Notes under the pieces: generated by a model
Databases searched by the model: none
Told to the model about the DNA's origin: nothing
What the model saw: only the letters and a program-made list of their open reading frames with translations
Shown: one piece after another, positions 1 through 8,939 of the stretch
How positions within the stretch are numbered: position 1 is the first letter of the stretch
Layout of the letters: every line of letters begins with the position of its first letter
Program-made: the position numbers and the translations under genes
Origin: Acidicapsa dinghuensis
GTDB taxonomy: Bacteria > Acidobacteriota > Terriglobia > Terriglobales > Acidobacteriaceae
Reading direction: 5' to 3'
Assembly: GCF_025685685.1 (NCBI RefSeq)
Contig: NZ_JAGSYH010000005.1
Coordinates: 124,001-188,000, forward strand
DNA length: 64,000 nt

Positions 1-1
1 G

Positions 2-313
2 ATGAACGAGAAGATGACGCACGAGTTGCCGAGACCGCTGGATGCGGCTGGGAATCCAGTGTGGAGTGTGGGTGCGATGGTGTTTGCAGCGCTGCTGGTC
101 AGCGCTCCGTTTGCTGCAATGCACGCGCCGCAGGTGGGCAATGCATGGGGGCCGGTGATGCTGCTCTACTGCATCAGCCTGATCCTGTGTGCGGTACGGC
201 TGAAGACGCGGTCGCTGGCGGCTAGCACTCTGGTGCATGCTTCGTATAACTTTCTGCTGTTTGCGGTGATGTTTGCGGAGACCGGCGGGTTCCGGCATCT
301 GGATAAGCTGTAG
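2..313 (+). CDS. CPBP-family intramembrane protease, C-terminal part (5' end outside window)
   Basis: The reading frame is open from the window edge, so the methionine at base 2 is probably internal and the gene starts upstream. The visible 103 residues are hydrophobic with the late motifs of the CPBP (Abi/CAAX-like) family: a helix ending in FAAMHAPQ, a helix with LLYCISLILCAVRLKTRS, and the final TLVHASYNFLLF segment, whose His and Asn are the usual conserved polar residues. Members are integral membrane glutamate-type proteases. The substrate cannot be told from this fragment. It ends 49 bases before the permease start. Confidence 0.6.
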   Translation: MNEKMTHELPRPLDAAGNPVWSVGAMVFAALLVSAPFAAMHAPQVGNAWGPVMLLYCISLILCAVRLKTRSLAASTLVHASYNFLLFAVMFAETGGFRHLDKL

Positions 314-362
314 GCTCGCGAAACATAGACATCTATTCCCGCGTGCTACTCTCGTTTCAACC

Positions 363-1793
363 ATGAGCCTGAATTCGCCGGCTGCTTCGACTCAATCCCA
401 TACTGAAGTGACGCACGAGCTGCCTCGCGTGCTGGGCGGCAGCCATGCCATGGCGATTGTAGTGGGCACCATCATCGGCAGCGGCATCTTTCTGGTGCCG
501 ACGGAGATGATGCAGGCTGTGGGGTCGTCGGGGCTCGTGTACCTGGCGTGGGTCGTGGGTGGACTGCTCTCGCTGTTCGGCGCAATGACGTATGCCGAGC
601 TGGGCTCGATGATGCCCTACGCCGGTGGCGAGTATGTCTACCTGCGCGGGGCATATGGCGACCGCACAGGCTTTCTCTACATGTGGACATGGTTTGCGGT
701 GGCGAAGCCGGCGTCGATTGCTTCGGTGACCAGCGGCCTGGCGCGGACGCTGGGGATCTTTGCGGTCTTTCACTGGCTGGATATGGTCGCGTTTGCGCTG
801 CCGGTGCGTGTGCACGGTGAGCTGCTGCCGGTGATGTGGTCGCAGATCTTTGCCATCGGAATGACGTGGCTGATTACTGGGCTGAACTACCTGGGCATCA
901 AGAAAGCCGGGGATTTTCAGGTGCTGTTTACGATGCTGAAGGCGGTGCTGATTCTTGTTGTGGTTGGGTTTTGCTTTGCGTCGAGCACGGGTTCATGGGG
1001 AAATTTTGCGACGACTCTGCCGCACGCTACTGGTGGAGTTACGGGGTTCATGATTGCGCTGATTGCGACGCTATGGGCCTACGACGGATGGAACGACCTG
1101 ACGATGGTGGCGGGCGAGGTGAAGACTCCGGAGCGGAATTTACCGTTCGCGCTGATTGGCGGGCTGTTTGTGGTGGGCGCGCTGTTTATGGCGACGAATG
1201 CGGCGATCCAGTACATACTGGCTGCACCACAGATTGCGGCTTCTCCGCGACCGGCGGTGGCGGCACTGTCAGTGGTGGCTGGACCTGCGGGGGCGGCGCT
1301 GGGGGCGGCGGGAATGGCGCTCAGCATCTTCGTAACTTTGAATGGAACAATTATGTCGGGGGCGCGCATTCCTTTTGCCGCTGCCCGCGATGGGTTGTTC
1401 TTCCCTCCGTTTGGCAAGATACATCCGCGTTTCAAAAGCCCTTCGACTTCGCTGGTGATTCAAGGGCTTTTGTCGACGGTGCTACTGATTGCGCTGGGGC
1501 GGTTTCAGCAGTTGTTTGAGCTGGCGGTATTTGCTGAGTGGCTGTTTTACATGCTGACGGCTACGACAGTGTTTGTGTATCGCAGGAAACATCCGGAAAT
1601 GACGCGGCCATATCGGGTTTGGGGGTATCCGGTGCTCCCGGCGGTGTTTGTGCTGAGTGCTGCGGTAGTGCTGTATTCGAGCTTTGTGGGGAATCTGCAG
1701 GGATCACTGATTGGGACTGGGCTGATTTTGCTGGGGCTGCCGCTGTATGAGTGGATTAAGCGGCGGTATGACAGTGCTGCAATCGCGTCGTAA
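363..1793 (+). CDS. APC-superfamily amino acid permease
   Basis: A 476-residue inner-membrane transporter with about twelve hydrophobic helices. The first helix contains VVGTIIGSGIFLVP, the unwound glycine-rich TM1 substrate site of the amino acid/polyamine/organocation superfamily. It is followed by TYAELGSMMPYAGGEYVYLR, also diagnostic. Helix 6 has IATLWAYDGWNDL, as in LAT/SteT-type exchangers. The ATG at 363 is chosen because the in-frame extension upstream overlaps the preceding gene and lacks family resemblance. LAT-like bacterial members exchange neutral amino acids; the actual substrate here is unknown. Confidence 0.88.
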   Translation: MSLNSPAASTQSHTEVTHELPRVLGGSHAMAIVVGTIIGSGIFLVPTEMMQAVGSSGLVYLAWVVGGLLSLFGAMTYAELGSMMPYAGGEYVYLRGAYGDRTGFLYMWTWFAVAKPASIASVTSGLARTLGIFAVFHWLDMVAFALPVRVHGELLPVMWSQIFAIGMTWLITGLNYLGIKKAGDFQVLFTMLKAVLILVVVGFCFASSTGSWGNFATTLPHATGGVTGFMIALIATLWAYDGWNDLTMVAGEVKTPERNLPFALIGGLFVVGALFMATNAAIQYILAAPQIAASPRPAVAALSVVAGPAGAALGAAGMALSIFVTLNGTIMSGARIPFAAARDGLFFPPFGKIHPRFKSPSTSLVIQGLLSTVLLIALGRFQQLFELAVFAEWLFYMLTATTVFVYRRKHPEMTRPYRVWGYPVLPAVFVLSAAVVLYSSFVGNLQGSLIGTGLILLGLPLYEWIKRRYDSAAIAS

Positions 1794-1952
1794 TGTCTCG
1801 AACACGTTTGTCCCGCCGTGAATTTTTACGGCGAATTTGTATGCACGAGCGGCGCACGAACTGATAAAGTTCGCATCGAGCGGTCGAGTCGTCTTCCCCG
1901 GCGCTCAAACAGACGATTTTGCAAAAGCACAATCCTGCAAGCGAGGCGAACA

Positions 1953-2228
1953 ATGCCGAAATTCCTGATTGAGCGCAATATTCCCGGTGCGGGTAACCTG
2001 ACGCCAGAGCAACTGACGGCTATCTCACAAACATCATGCGGTGTGTTGAACGCCATGGGTCCGCAGATTCAGTGGATCGAGTCGTATGTGACACAGGACA
2101 AGGTCTTCTGCGTGTACCGCGCGCCGGATGAGGCGACGATTCGCGAACATGGCGCAAAGGGCGGATTTCCGGTGGATGCCGTGTATCCGATCAAGACGAC
2201 GATTGATCCGGGCACTGCAGAAGCTTAG
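1953..2228 (+). CDS. DUF4242 (SCO4226-like) small protein
   Basis: A 91-residue soluble protein beginning MPKFLIERNIPGAG. It has the DUF4242 pattern: an N-terminal beta strand with a conserved E-R pair, a WIESYVTQDKVFCVYRAPDE core and a closing IKTTIDP strand. The family folds as a ferredoxin-like dimer; Streptomyces SCO4226 binds nickel, but most members have no assigned role. The ATG at 1953 is preferred over an upstream in-frame ATG because GAGG lies a few bases before it and the family begins here. It is convergent with xerC. Confidence 0.8.
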   Translation: MPKFLIERNIPGAGNLTPEQLTAISQTSCGVLNAMGPQIQWIESYVTQDKVFCVYRAPDEATIREHGAKGGFPVDAVYPIKTTIDPGTAEA

Positions 2229-2244
2229 TGAAAAAGAGAAGAGC

Positions 2245-2272
2245 AGATCCTTCACTGCGCTCAGGATGACAA
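2245..2272. repeat. REP-like intergenic repeat (ATCCTTC...GCTCAGGAT type)
   Basis: A 28-base segment between the convergent DUF4242 and xerC genes with arms ATCCT and AGGAT around a tcactgcgctc centre. It resembles the GTCATCCTGAGC...GAAGGATCT palindrome that I recall as recurrent in intergenic DNA of Acidobacteria and Chloroflexi. Only one copy was noticed in this window, so its repeat status comes from general knowledge. It may act as a weak bidirectional terminator. Confidence 0.5.
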
Positions 2273-2296
2273 GCATGTTTTGACACAGTATCCGGG

Positions 2297-3295
2297 CTAC
2301 TTTGCGCGGGGATGCGTCTTGTCGTAGACCTGCGTTAACTGCGCGGCAGTGAGTTGTGTGTAGCGTTGCGTAGTGGAGAGACGTTCGTGGCCGAGCATTT
2401 CTTGAATGCTGCGCAGATCGGCGCCCTCTTCGAGCAGATGGGTTCCGAAGGCATGGCGCAGTGTATGTGGATGCACGTCTGAGGACAGACCGCGCTGAAT
2501 GGCGATGCGTTTAACGATGCGAGCGACGCTGCGCGTGGAGAGACGGCCCGAGCCGCGTAGGTGCAGGTTGAGCAGTAGTGCGTCGGGTTGCGTATTGGAG
2601 CCGCGCTGTGCGGCGGCGAGCCGGGCTTGTCTTTCGCTTAGATAAGCGCGGATCGCCTGCGCGGCAGCATCGCCGAGAGGAACGTAGCGCTGCTTCTGAC
2701 CCTTGCCGCGCACAAGGATGGCATCGTTGGCCCAGTGAATGTCGGCGAGATTGAGGCCAGTGAGCTCCGCATTGCGAATGCCGCAGCCGTAGAGAAGTTC
2801 AAAGATGACAACGTCGCGAGCGGGCCATGCAGCTGCGGAGTCGTCAGTGGATGCGATGGAGTCGACGACCTGGTTCATCTGCTCAATGGATGGGACGCGC
2901 GGCAGATGTTTGGGCAACTTCGGTGTGGCGACTAGAGACGCAACGTTTTGCTGCACATGGCCGAAGCGCGCGAGCCACTTGAACCAGCTTCGTATCGCGG
3001 CGAGTGCGCGGGCTGCTGACGTTTTAGAGAGGCCGCGCTCATACAGGATGCCTAGATAAGCGCGGATGTGCATGTGTTCGATGGCGGCCGGCTGTGCTTC
3101 GCGTCCGAGTGTTTCGTTCGTGTGTGTCACAAAGGCGCGAAGTTCTCGCTCATAGGCGCGGAGCGTGTGCTGCGAGCTGCCACGCTCATTGGCGAGCACA
3201 CCCAAATAGCCTATGACCAATTGCTGCAGTGGCGAAGGTGGAATCTGTGGTGCCTCACTCTCTTCTACAAGTGGACGGGTTAGAGCGGCGCTCAT
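2297..3295 (-). CDS. xerC: Tyrosine recombinase, XerC-like
   Basis: A 332-residue site-specific recombinase of the kind that resolves chromosome dimers at dif with a partner recombinase. It has the SAM-like N-terminal core-binding domain (about 24-115) and the catalytic domain with all active-site residues: R174, K198, H277, R280, H303 and the nucleophile Y312. The tail [10 protein letters not shown] resembles XerC (VYDxAHPRA) more than XerD. Its ATG overlaps the stop of the upstream recombinase as ATGA, so the two are probably translated together. The extra N-terminal 20 residues are low complexity. Confidence 0.85.
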   Translation of the reverse strand: MSAALTRPLVEESEAPQIPPSPLQQLVIGYLGVLANERGSSQHTLRAYERELRAFVTHTNETLGREAQPAAIEHMHIRAYLGILYERGLSKTSAARALAAIRSWFKWLARFGHVQQNVASLVATPKLPKHLPRVPSIEQMNQVVDSIASTDDSAAAWPARDVVIFELLYGCGIRNAELTGLNLADIHWANDAILVRGKGQKQRYVPLGDAAAQAIRAYLSERQARLAAAQRGSNTQPDALLLNLHLRGSGRLSTRSVARIVKRIAIQRGLSSDVHPHTLRHAFGTHLLEEGADLRSIQEMLGHERLSTTQRYTQLTAAQLTQVYDKTHPRAK

Positions 3296-4272
3296 GCTTC
3301 GGTCTCTTCGAGCACTGGTGTCGGCTCAGCTTCAAGCTCGTCATCCAAACGACGGCGACCGCGCGGATGATGCTGGCGGTGCACGGCAGTAAGGCGTCCC
3401 AGCGCAAGATGTGTATAGACCTGCGTAGTAGAAATATCGGCGTGGCCGAGCATAATTTGAACGGAACGCAGGTCTGCGCCATGTTCGACCATGTGCGTGG
3501 CGCAACTGTGCCGGAGAGTGTGAGGACTAGCGCTTGAATCTGCGGACTTAACAAGCATCCAGACAGACTGACGACTCATGGGCATTCCTCGCATTGAGAG
3601 AAAGAGACGCGCCGCGTCGGATGCATGCGCGCGGTAGCGAACGCGGGCCAAATGTGGGCGTCCTTCGCGTAGATAGATGTTGAGTGCTTCGAGGGCAGCG
3701 TTGCCGATAGGGACGATGCGTTCCTTATCGCCTTTGCCGCGAACAAGAACCCTGCCTGAATCGAGAGCGAGATCACTGACGGAGAGAGATGTAACTTCCG
3801 AAACGCGAAGGCCTCCGGCATAGAGTAGTTCAAGAATGGCGCGGTTGCGCGAGGCAGTAGCCTTGGCCTGTGGATGATCCGCGGCTAGATTTGCCGATTC
3901 AAGCATGGCATTGACTTCGGACTCGGCAAGCGATTTAGGTAGAACCTTCCAGGCTTTGGGCGATTCGATGTTGACCGTCGGATCATGATGAATGCGGCGA
4001 TCGAGCAGGAGCCACTTGTAGAAGCCGCGCATGCAGCTCAACTTACGTGCGGCAGAGCGGGAATCGATATCGTGGTTGCGGAGATTCTCCAGGAACGCTG
4101 CGACATCCTGTTGCGTAGCAGTGAGCAAGATGCCGTGACGTGTTTCGAGGAACTCGGCGAAGGTCTTGAGGTCGCCGGCGTAGGCTTCGCAGGTAAGCGG
4201 ACGCAGGCCTTTTTCGACGCGCAGGTAAGTGCGGTACTCGATGAGCAGGTCGAGATTGCGCGTGGGTTCCAT
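3292..4272 (-). CDS. xerD: Tyrosine recombinase, XerD-like
   Basis: A 326-residue tyrosine recombinase, first gene of the coupled pair. The core-binding domain occupies about 6-92 and the catalytic domain about 110-305, with R156, K180, H251, R254, H277 and Y286 present. The C-terminal HRQHHPRGR matches the XerD-type tail (HQQHHPR). A 20-residue acidic extension follows. Having both recombinases in one transcription unit fits a heterotetrameric XerCD complex. The C/D assignments rest on tail similarity and could be exchanged; a phage-type or single-recombinase XerH-type role is less likely because both are intact. Confidence 0.82.
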   Translation of the reverse strand: MEPTRNLDLLIEYRTYLRVEKGLRPLTCEAYAGDLKTFAEFLETRHGILLTATQQDVAAFLENLRNHDIDSRSAARKLSCMRGFYKWLLLDRRIHHDPTVNIESPKAWKVLPKSLAESEVNAMLESANLAADHPQAKATASRNRAILELLYAGGLRVSEVTSLSVSDLALDSGRVLVRGKGDKERIVPIGNAALEALNIYLREGRPHLARVRYRAHASDAARLFLSMRGMPMSRQSVWMLVKSADSSASPHTLRHSCATHMVEHGADLRSVQIMLGHADISTTQVYTHLALGRLTAVHRQHHPRGRRRLDDELEAEPTPVLEETEA

Positions 4273-4505
4273 CGAATGGCTCTACTGGTCCGATTATGGC
4301 CTTCTCAAGAGATGAACGGGAGTCGCACCTGGGCCGAAGAACCATGGTCAACACGGAATCAACATCAGCAACATCAAAGGCTTGCGTAATGATGTGGACA
4401 CGATACTGCATGTGGCGGCGTGGGATTCTCCAATGTGTGAGGATGTAATTTAGGTGCTGGGGTATTAGAGCTGCGAGTTAAGCGGCAGGCTTTTTCGCGG
4501 TTGCG

Positions 4506-7376
4506 ATGTGCAAGATACGACGGAATGTTTTGTCGCCTGCCTGGATGGAGTTGGCTGTGCCTGAAACTATCGATTGGGTTCCGGATGATCATGTGCCGCA
4601 GCGAAGCAGACGCGGCGTTCTTGTGCTGCTGTTGGTTATTGCCTTGCTCTTCGCTGGCAGCCGAACCGCTGTTTCCTTCTATGTGGACTCGCTATGGTTT
4701 CGCTCGCTCGGATATGGCGAGGTGTTCTGGAAGACGCTGGATATCGAGTGGAGCGTCTTTGCGATTTTTGCCGCGCTGTCGTTTGCAGTGATCTACGGCG
4801 CATATCTGGCGCTGCGTAGGGTGCATGCAGACGAGCTGCCGTCAGGGCACACGATTTATTTGAATCAAAAACCGATACGGTTGCCTGTAGAACCGGTATT
4901 TCGCGTACTTGCGGTGGTCGCCGCGTTGTTGGTAGCTCTGATCAGCGGCGCATCGATGATGTCAGAATGGCCTGCAATTGCATTGTGGCGATATGCGTCG
5001 GCACGAAGTGGAGCGACCGATCCGATTTTTGGCAAGCCAGTGGAGTTCTACCTGTTTACGCTGCCCGCATGGCATTTGATACTGAACTGGCTGCTGGCTA
5101 TGACCATTCTTTGTGCCGCGATGGCGGCACTGTTGTTAATGGTGACGGGAGGGGTACAGGCCATCGAACGAAGGCGGCTCCGTTTTGCAGACGAGAAACC
5201 TAGATGGCGGACCATCTCGATTGCGCTGGCTTTCCTGCTGCTGGTAGCGGCAGTACGAGAGTACGTAGGCCGGTTCGATCTGTTGTTTGGATTGCACACA
5301 ATCTTTCAGGGAGTAACTTACACCGACGTTCACGTGGCGATTCCGGGCATGACAGTGGTGGCCGCAGCGCTGCTGCTGGGTACGGTGATTGCTGCGTGGA
5401 ATGCGGTTGCGGGACGAAACCCCCGATTGCTGGGTCTGGCCGTGACGCCAGCCATACTGTGCTTCTTTGGAATGACGATTGTGAGCTGGTATGTGACGAA
5501 CTTCGTGGTCAAGCCGAATGAGCTGGAACGCGAGAAGCCGTACATTGTCTACAACATTGAAAAGACGCGCGAGGCGTTTGGCCTGGATAAATTTCAGCAG
5601 CGGGAGTTTCCGGCAGAAACCACGGTAGCGGCGGCGGATGCAGGAAACAACCAGCCAACGATTCAGAATATCCGGCTGTGGGACTGGAGGCCGCTGCAGG
5701 ACACGCTGCGCCAGATCCAGGAGATTCGCACGTATTACGACTTTCCGGACATCGACATTGACCGCTACGACATTAACGGAACACAGCGCGAGGTGATGCT
5801 GGCCGCGCGTGAGCTGAACGTGGATAAGCTGCCAGAGAGCAGCCGCAACTGGATCAACGAGAAGCTGATCTATACGCACGGCTATGGCGTAACGATGAAT
5901 CCCGTAAACGGATTTACGCCGGAGGGATTGCCGACGCTGATGCTTAGCAATATGCCGGTGCAAAGCACGGTACCGGAGATGAAGATCTCGCGGCCGGAGA
6001 TCTACTTTGGCGAGCTGACAAATACCGATGTGTATGTAAAAACAAAACAGCAAGAGTTCAACTACCCACAGGGAGACACCAACAGCCTCACTACTTATGA
6101 AGGTACGGGAGGCATTGAACTTGGCGGATTTCTGCGCCGGTTGTTGATTGCGTTCGATCGCGGAGATTTGAGCAAGCTGCCTTTCAGCGACGATGTGGGT
6201 CCGCAGAGCCGGCTATTGATGCGGCGGAACATTCGCGATCGGGTTTCGACGGTGGCGCCGTTCCTGACATTCGAGAATGATCCGTACCTAGTGATTGGAG
6301 GAGATGGCAGGCTGCGCTGGATCATCGATGCGTACACGACTTCCAACGACTATCCCTACGCGAGCCGGTACCAGATGCAGGATGGCACCGCGAACTATGT
6401 GCGGAACAGCGTGAAAGCCGTTGTGGATGCATACGACGGCACGGTAACGCTGTATGTGTTTGATGCGCAGGATCCGATTATTTCGGCTTACCGGCACATC
6501 TTCCCTTCCCTCTTTCGTGACGCGGCCTCGATGCCGGACTGGCTGCGGAAGCATGTGCGGTATCCGGAGACACTGCTAAATGTGCAAGGCGAAGTTTATG
6601 GGCTCTATCACATGACTGATGCTGGCGTGTTTTACAACCGCGAGGATCTGTGGACGGTAGCCCGCGAAGTTGGCAATGGAGAGAACGGTGAGCAGACAAC
6701 ACTGCCAATGCAGTCGAACTACGTGCTGATGAAGCTGCCAGGAGAGACTGGCACAGAGTTTGTGGAGATACTTCCGTTTACTCCGTCGAACCGCAATAAC
6801 CTCATCGGATGGATCGGAGCGCGGAGCGACGGTGCCAATTACGGAACCGCGATTGTGTACGACTTTCCCAAGACTCGGTTGGTGGATGGTCCGCTACAGG
6901 TGGAAGCAAGGATCGACCAGAACGCACAGATCTCGGGACAGATGACACTGTGGAACCAGCGCGGGTCACAGGTGCGGCGCGGAAGCTTGCTGGTGATTCC
7001 CTGTGGGAAGGCGCTGCTGTATGCCGAGCCGATTTATCTACAGGCGGAACACAGCCCGATGCCGGAGCTGCGGATGGTGGTGCTGGCGCTCCAGGACCGG
7101 CTGGCTTACGGAGCAAGTTTCGAAGCGGCGCTTAGCTCGCTGTTTGGGGAGTCGGGAACAGCCCAGGAAACTGTCGCTTCGGCGGAACAATCGAGTGCTG
7201 GAGGTCAGCCCAGCACTGCTGCAAAAAGCGGGGACCAGCAAGGACTGATCCATGAGGCGGCGCAGGACTTTGCGGATTACCAGCGGCTGACGGCCGAAGG
7301 TCGGCTTGGCGAGGCCGGACAGAAGCTGGATGCCTTGAAGAAAGCCCTGGATGCGCTGAGCCGTTCTCATCTATAG
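4506..7376 (+). CDS. UPF0182 family large membrane protein
   Basis: A 956-residue protein of the UPF0182 (COG1615) family, which is widespread but has no established function. About seven hydrophobic segments fill residues 38-345 (for example VLVLLLVIALLFAGSRTAVS). A large extracytoplasmic region follows with family landmarks such as YYDFPDIDIDRYDING, YTHGYGVTMNP and a WIIDAYTTSNDYPY stretch. A Ser/Gln/Ala-rich linker near 870-900 leads to a short helical tail. ATG 4545 is an alternative start; neither site has a strong ribosome binding site. It is divergent from the xer operon. Confidence 0.85.
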   Translation: MCKIRRNVLSPAWMELAVPETIDWVPDDHVPQRSRRGVLVLLLVIALLFAGSRTAVSFYVDSLWFRSLGYGEVFWKTLDIEWSVFAIFAALSFAVIYGAYLALRRVHADELPSGHTIYLNQKPIRLPVEPVFRVLAVVAALLVALISGASMMSEWPAIALWRYASARSGATDPIFGKPVEFYLFTLPAWHLILNWLLAMTILCAAMAALLLMVTGGVQAIERRRLRFADEKPRWRTISIALAFLLLVAAVREYVGRFDLLFGLHTIFQGVTYTDVHVAIPGMTVVAAALLLGTVIAAWNAVAGRNPRLLGLAVTPAILCFFGMTIVSWYVTNFVVKPNELEREKPYIVYNIEKTREAFGLDKFQQREFPAETTVAAADAGNNQPTIQNIRLWDWRPLQDTLRQIQEIRTYYDFPDIDIDRYDINGTQREVMLAARELNVDKLPESSRNWINEKLIYTHGYGVTMNPVNGFTPEGLPTLMLSNMPVQSTVPEMKISRPEIYFGELTNTDVYVKTKQQEFNYPQGDTNSLTTYEGTGGIELGGFLRRLLIAFDRGDLSKLPFSDDVGPQSRLLMRRNIRDRVSTVAPFLTFENDPYLVIGGDGRLRWIIDAYTTSNDYPYASRYQMQDGTANYVRNSVKAVVDAYDGTVTLYVFDAQDPIISAYRHIFPSLFRDAASMPDWLRKHVRYPETLLNVQGEVYGLYHMTDAGVFYNREDLWTVAREVGNGENGEQTTLPMQSNYVLMKLPGETGTEFVEILPFTPSNRNNLIGWIGARSDGANYGTAIVYDFPKTRLVDGPLQVEARIDQNAQISGQMTLWNQRGSQVRRGSLLVIPCGKALLYAEPIYLQAEHSPMPELRMVVLALQDRLAYGASFEAALSSLFGESGTAQETVASAEQSSAGGQPSTAAKSGDQQGLIHEAAQDFADYQRLTAEGRLGEAGQKLDALKKALDALSRSHL

Positions 7377-7427
7377 CGCACGAAAGATGCCGATGTGCTG
7401 AAACCAGAGCGACATAGAGGGAATACT

Positions 7428-7493
7428 ATGCCTGGATTAGCCAAACGTTTACGAAGAGCGATAGGCAAGTTGGCGTCCATTAGACGAGAATAG
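7428..7493 (+). CDS. Possible 21-residue cationic peptide ORF
   Basis: A short ORF in the gap between the UPF0182 gene and the HAD gene, preceded at good spacing by AGAGGG. The predicted peptide MPGLAKRLRRAIGKLASIRR(E) is strongly basic and could form an amphipathic helix. Nothing else supports it and short ORFs of this size arise by chance; it may be a leader or nothing. Confidence 0.25.
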   Translation: MPGLAKRLRRAIGKLASIRRE

Positions 7494-7533
7494 TAAGAAC
7501 GGTGGAAATGTATCCGATTGTTCCCGCAGCGCA

Positions 7534-8316
7534 ATGATGAGCGCGCGGAGGCGAATTCGAGGTTTGGAAAACGTGACGACACAAGTGGAAATTCCCAGCT
7601 GGAGCGCGGCTGAATTTGAGCAGCTGGTGTATGAGCTGAATCCGCAGATAGCGGTGTTTGATTGCGATGGAACGATCTGGAGCGGTGATGCCGGATACGG
7701 GTTCATGATCTGGTCGATTGAGCAAGGGTTGGTTTCGCGATCGGCGAGCGACTGGATCGACACGCGGCATCGCGCATACATGGCGGGAACTGTGAGCGAG
7801 TTGGAGATCTGCGGCGAGATGACGCAAGTGTACGCGGACTTGCGCGAGAGCGAACTACGCAACGCTGCGGCTGAGTTTGTGCGCAAGCATGTGCGGCACC
7901 GCGTATTTACAGAGATGGCGAAGATACTCGATGGGCTGCGCGAGCGCGGCGTGGAGCTGTGGGCCGTAAGCTCAACCAACAAGTGGGTGATCAGCGAGGG
8001 CGTGCGCGAATTCGGTATTCCGGAGCAGCGCGTGCTGGCCGCGGAGGTGCGCGTCGTTGATGGCCTCGTGACCGAAGACCTGGTGGATGTGCCTACCGAC
8101 GAGGGCAAGGCCGCCTCGCTGAAGCGGGTTGGGCTGAGCGCGCCGGATGCTGTGTTCGGCAATTCGATTCACGACTTGGCAATGCTGGAGATTGCAAAAA
8201 AGGCGTTTCCGGTCAACCCGTCGCCTGCGTTGCTGGATGCGGCAGCGCGGCATGGATGGGGATATTTTCGTCCAGCGGCGGCCGAGGGTCTTTCGGCTGC
8301 TGTGGCAGGCGAGTGA
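7534..8316 (+). CDS. HAD-superfamily phosphatase (phosphoserine phosphatase-like)
   Basis: A 260-residue soluble hydrolase with all four HAD motifs: D43xD45GT in VFDCDGTIWSGD, S146-S147-T in AVSSTNKW, K192 in PTDEGKAAS, and GNSIHDLAML with D214. The helical cap between motifs I and II places it in subclass IB with SerB and related phosphatases. The substrate is not determined by sequence, and no serine-pathway neighbours are present. ATG 7534 is taken as the start, but a GTG at 7573 is possible, since the first 13 residues are unlike the family. Confidence 0.75.
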   Translation: MMSARRRIRGLENVTTQVEIPSWSAAEFEQLVYELNPQIAVFDCDGTIWSGDAGYGFMIWSIEQGLVSRSASDWIDTRHRAYMAGTVSELEICGEMTQVYADLRESELRNAAAEFVRKHVRHRVFTEMAKILDGLRERGVELWAVSSTNKWVISEGVREFGIPEQRVLAAEVRVVDGLVTEDLVDVPTDEGKAASLKRVGLSAPDAVFGNSIHDLAMLEIAKKAFPVNPSPALLDAAARHGWGYFRPAAAEGLSAAVAGE

Positions 8317-8441
8317 AGCGCGTTTTCATTGAGTGAAGATTCTTCCGAGTGGAGAGACCGGCTCGATAACCGCATCTTTTGCGTTACTGGGAGATTAACT
8401 CGGCGCTTCATTGCTATTGACGGAAACGTTACACTGATGAC

Positions 8442-8924
8442 GTGACGGAAGAGCCACAGGAGCATGACAGCGAAGAGATTGCGGCCAAATCGGCGGTAAA
8501 CGCTGGGCCAGGCGCACCTCGCCAGAACGCACTGCGCCTGGTCGCTGCAGCGTTGATACTGCGCGGAGCTGAGGTACTAATCTGCCAGCGCCGACCCGAT
8601 CAACCGATGGCGTTGCAATGGGAGTTTCCTGGCGGCAAGCTGGAGCCCGGCGAGAGCCCCGAGGCTGCGCTTAAGCGTGAGCTTGAAGAAGAACTGGGCA
8701 TCACAGCGACGGTCGGGCCGCGGGTGACGCATATCCGGCACAACTACCGGCATGGTGGCGCGGTGGATCTCCAGTTCTTCGCCGTGTACGAGTTCGAGGG
8801 CGAGATCGAGAACCGCATCTTTCACGAGGTGAAGTGGGTGCGCCTTGAGGATCTGCCGAGCTATGACTTCCTGGCGGCGGATCGTGGGCTGATTCGGGAC
8901 CTGGCGCAAGGGAAGTTGCTGTAG
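8442..8924 (+). CDS. Nudix hydrolase, MutT-like
   Basis: A 160-residue Nudix enzyme. The box runs from G65 through E71, R79-E80, E83-E84 and G86, matching GX5EX7REUXEEXGU exactly. The surrounding ICQRRPDQP, WEFPGGKLE and HEVKWVRLEDLPSYDFL are typical of MutT, which hydrolyses 8-oxo-dGTP and so prevents A:T to C:G transversions. It starts at a GTG, since no upstream ATG is in frame, and about 25 polar residues precede the conserved domain. It is convergent with the Nramp gene, with only 15 bases between their ends. Confidence 0.83.
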   Translation: MTEEPQEHDSEEIAAKSAVNAGPGAPRQNALRLVAAALILRGAEVLICQRRPDQPMALQWEFPGGKLEPGESPEAALKRELEEELGITATVGPRVTHIRHNYRHGGAVDLQFFAVYEFEGEIENRIFHEVKWVRLEDLPSYDFLAADRGLIRDLAQGKLL

Positions 8925-8939
8925 CCTCGTCACATAATC

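Noticed and set aside
836-1519. 227-codon plus-strand frame
   Set aside because: It is out of frame inside the APC permease gene, and the Gly/Cys/Asp-rich product is typical of a shadow of a GC-rich membrane gene.
5136-6053. 305-codon open frame on the minus strand
   Set aside because: It lies fully antisense to the UPF0182 gene, its product is Arg/His/Gln-rich without domains, and it has no ribosome binding site.
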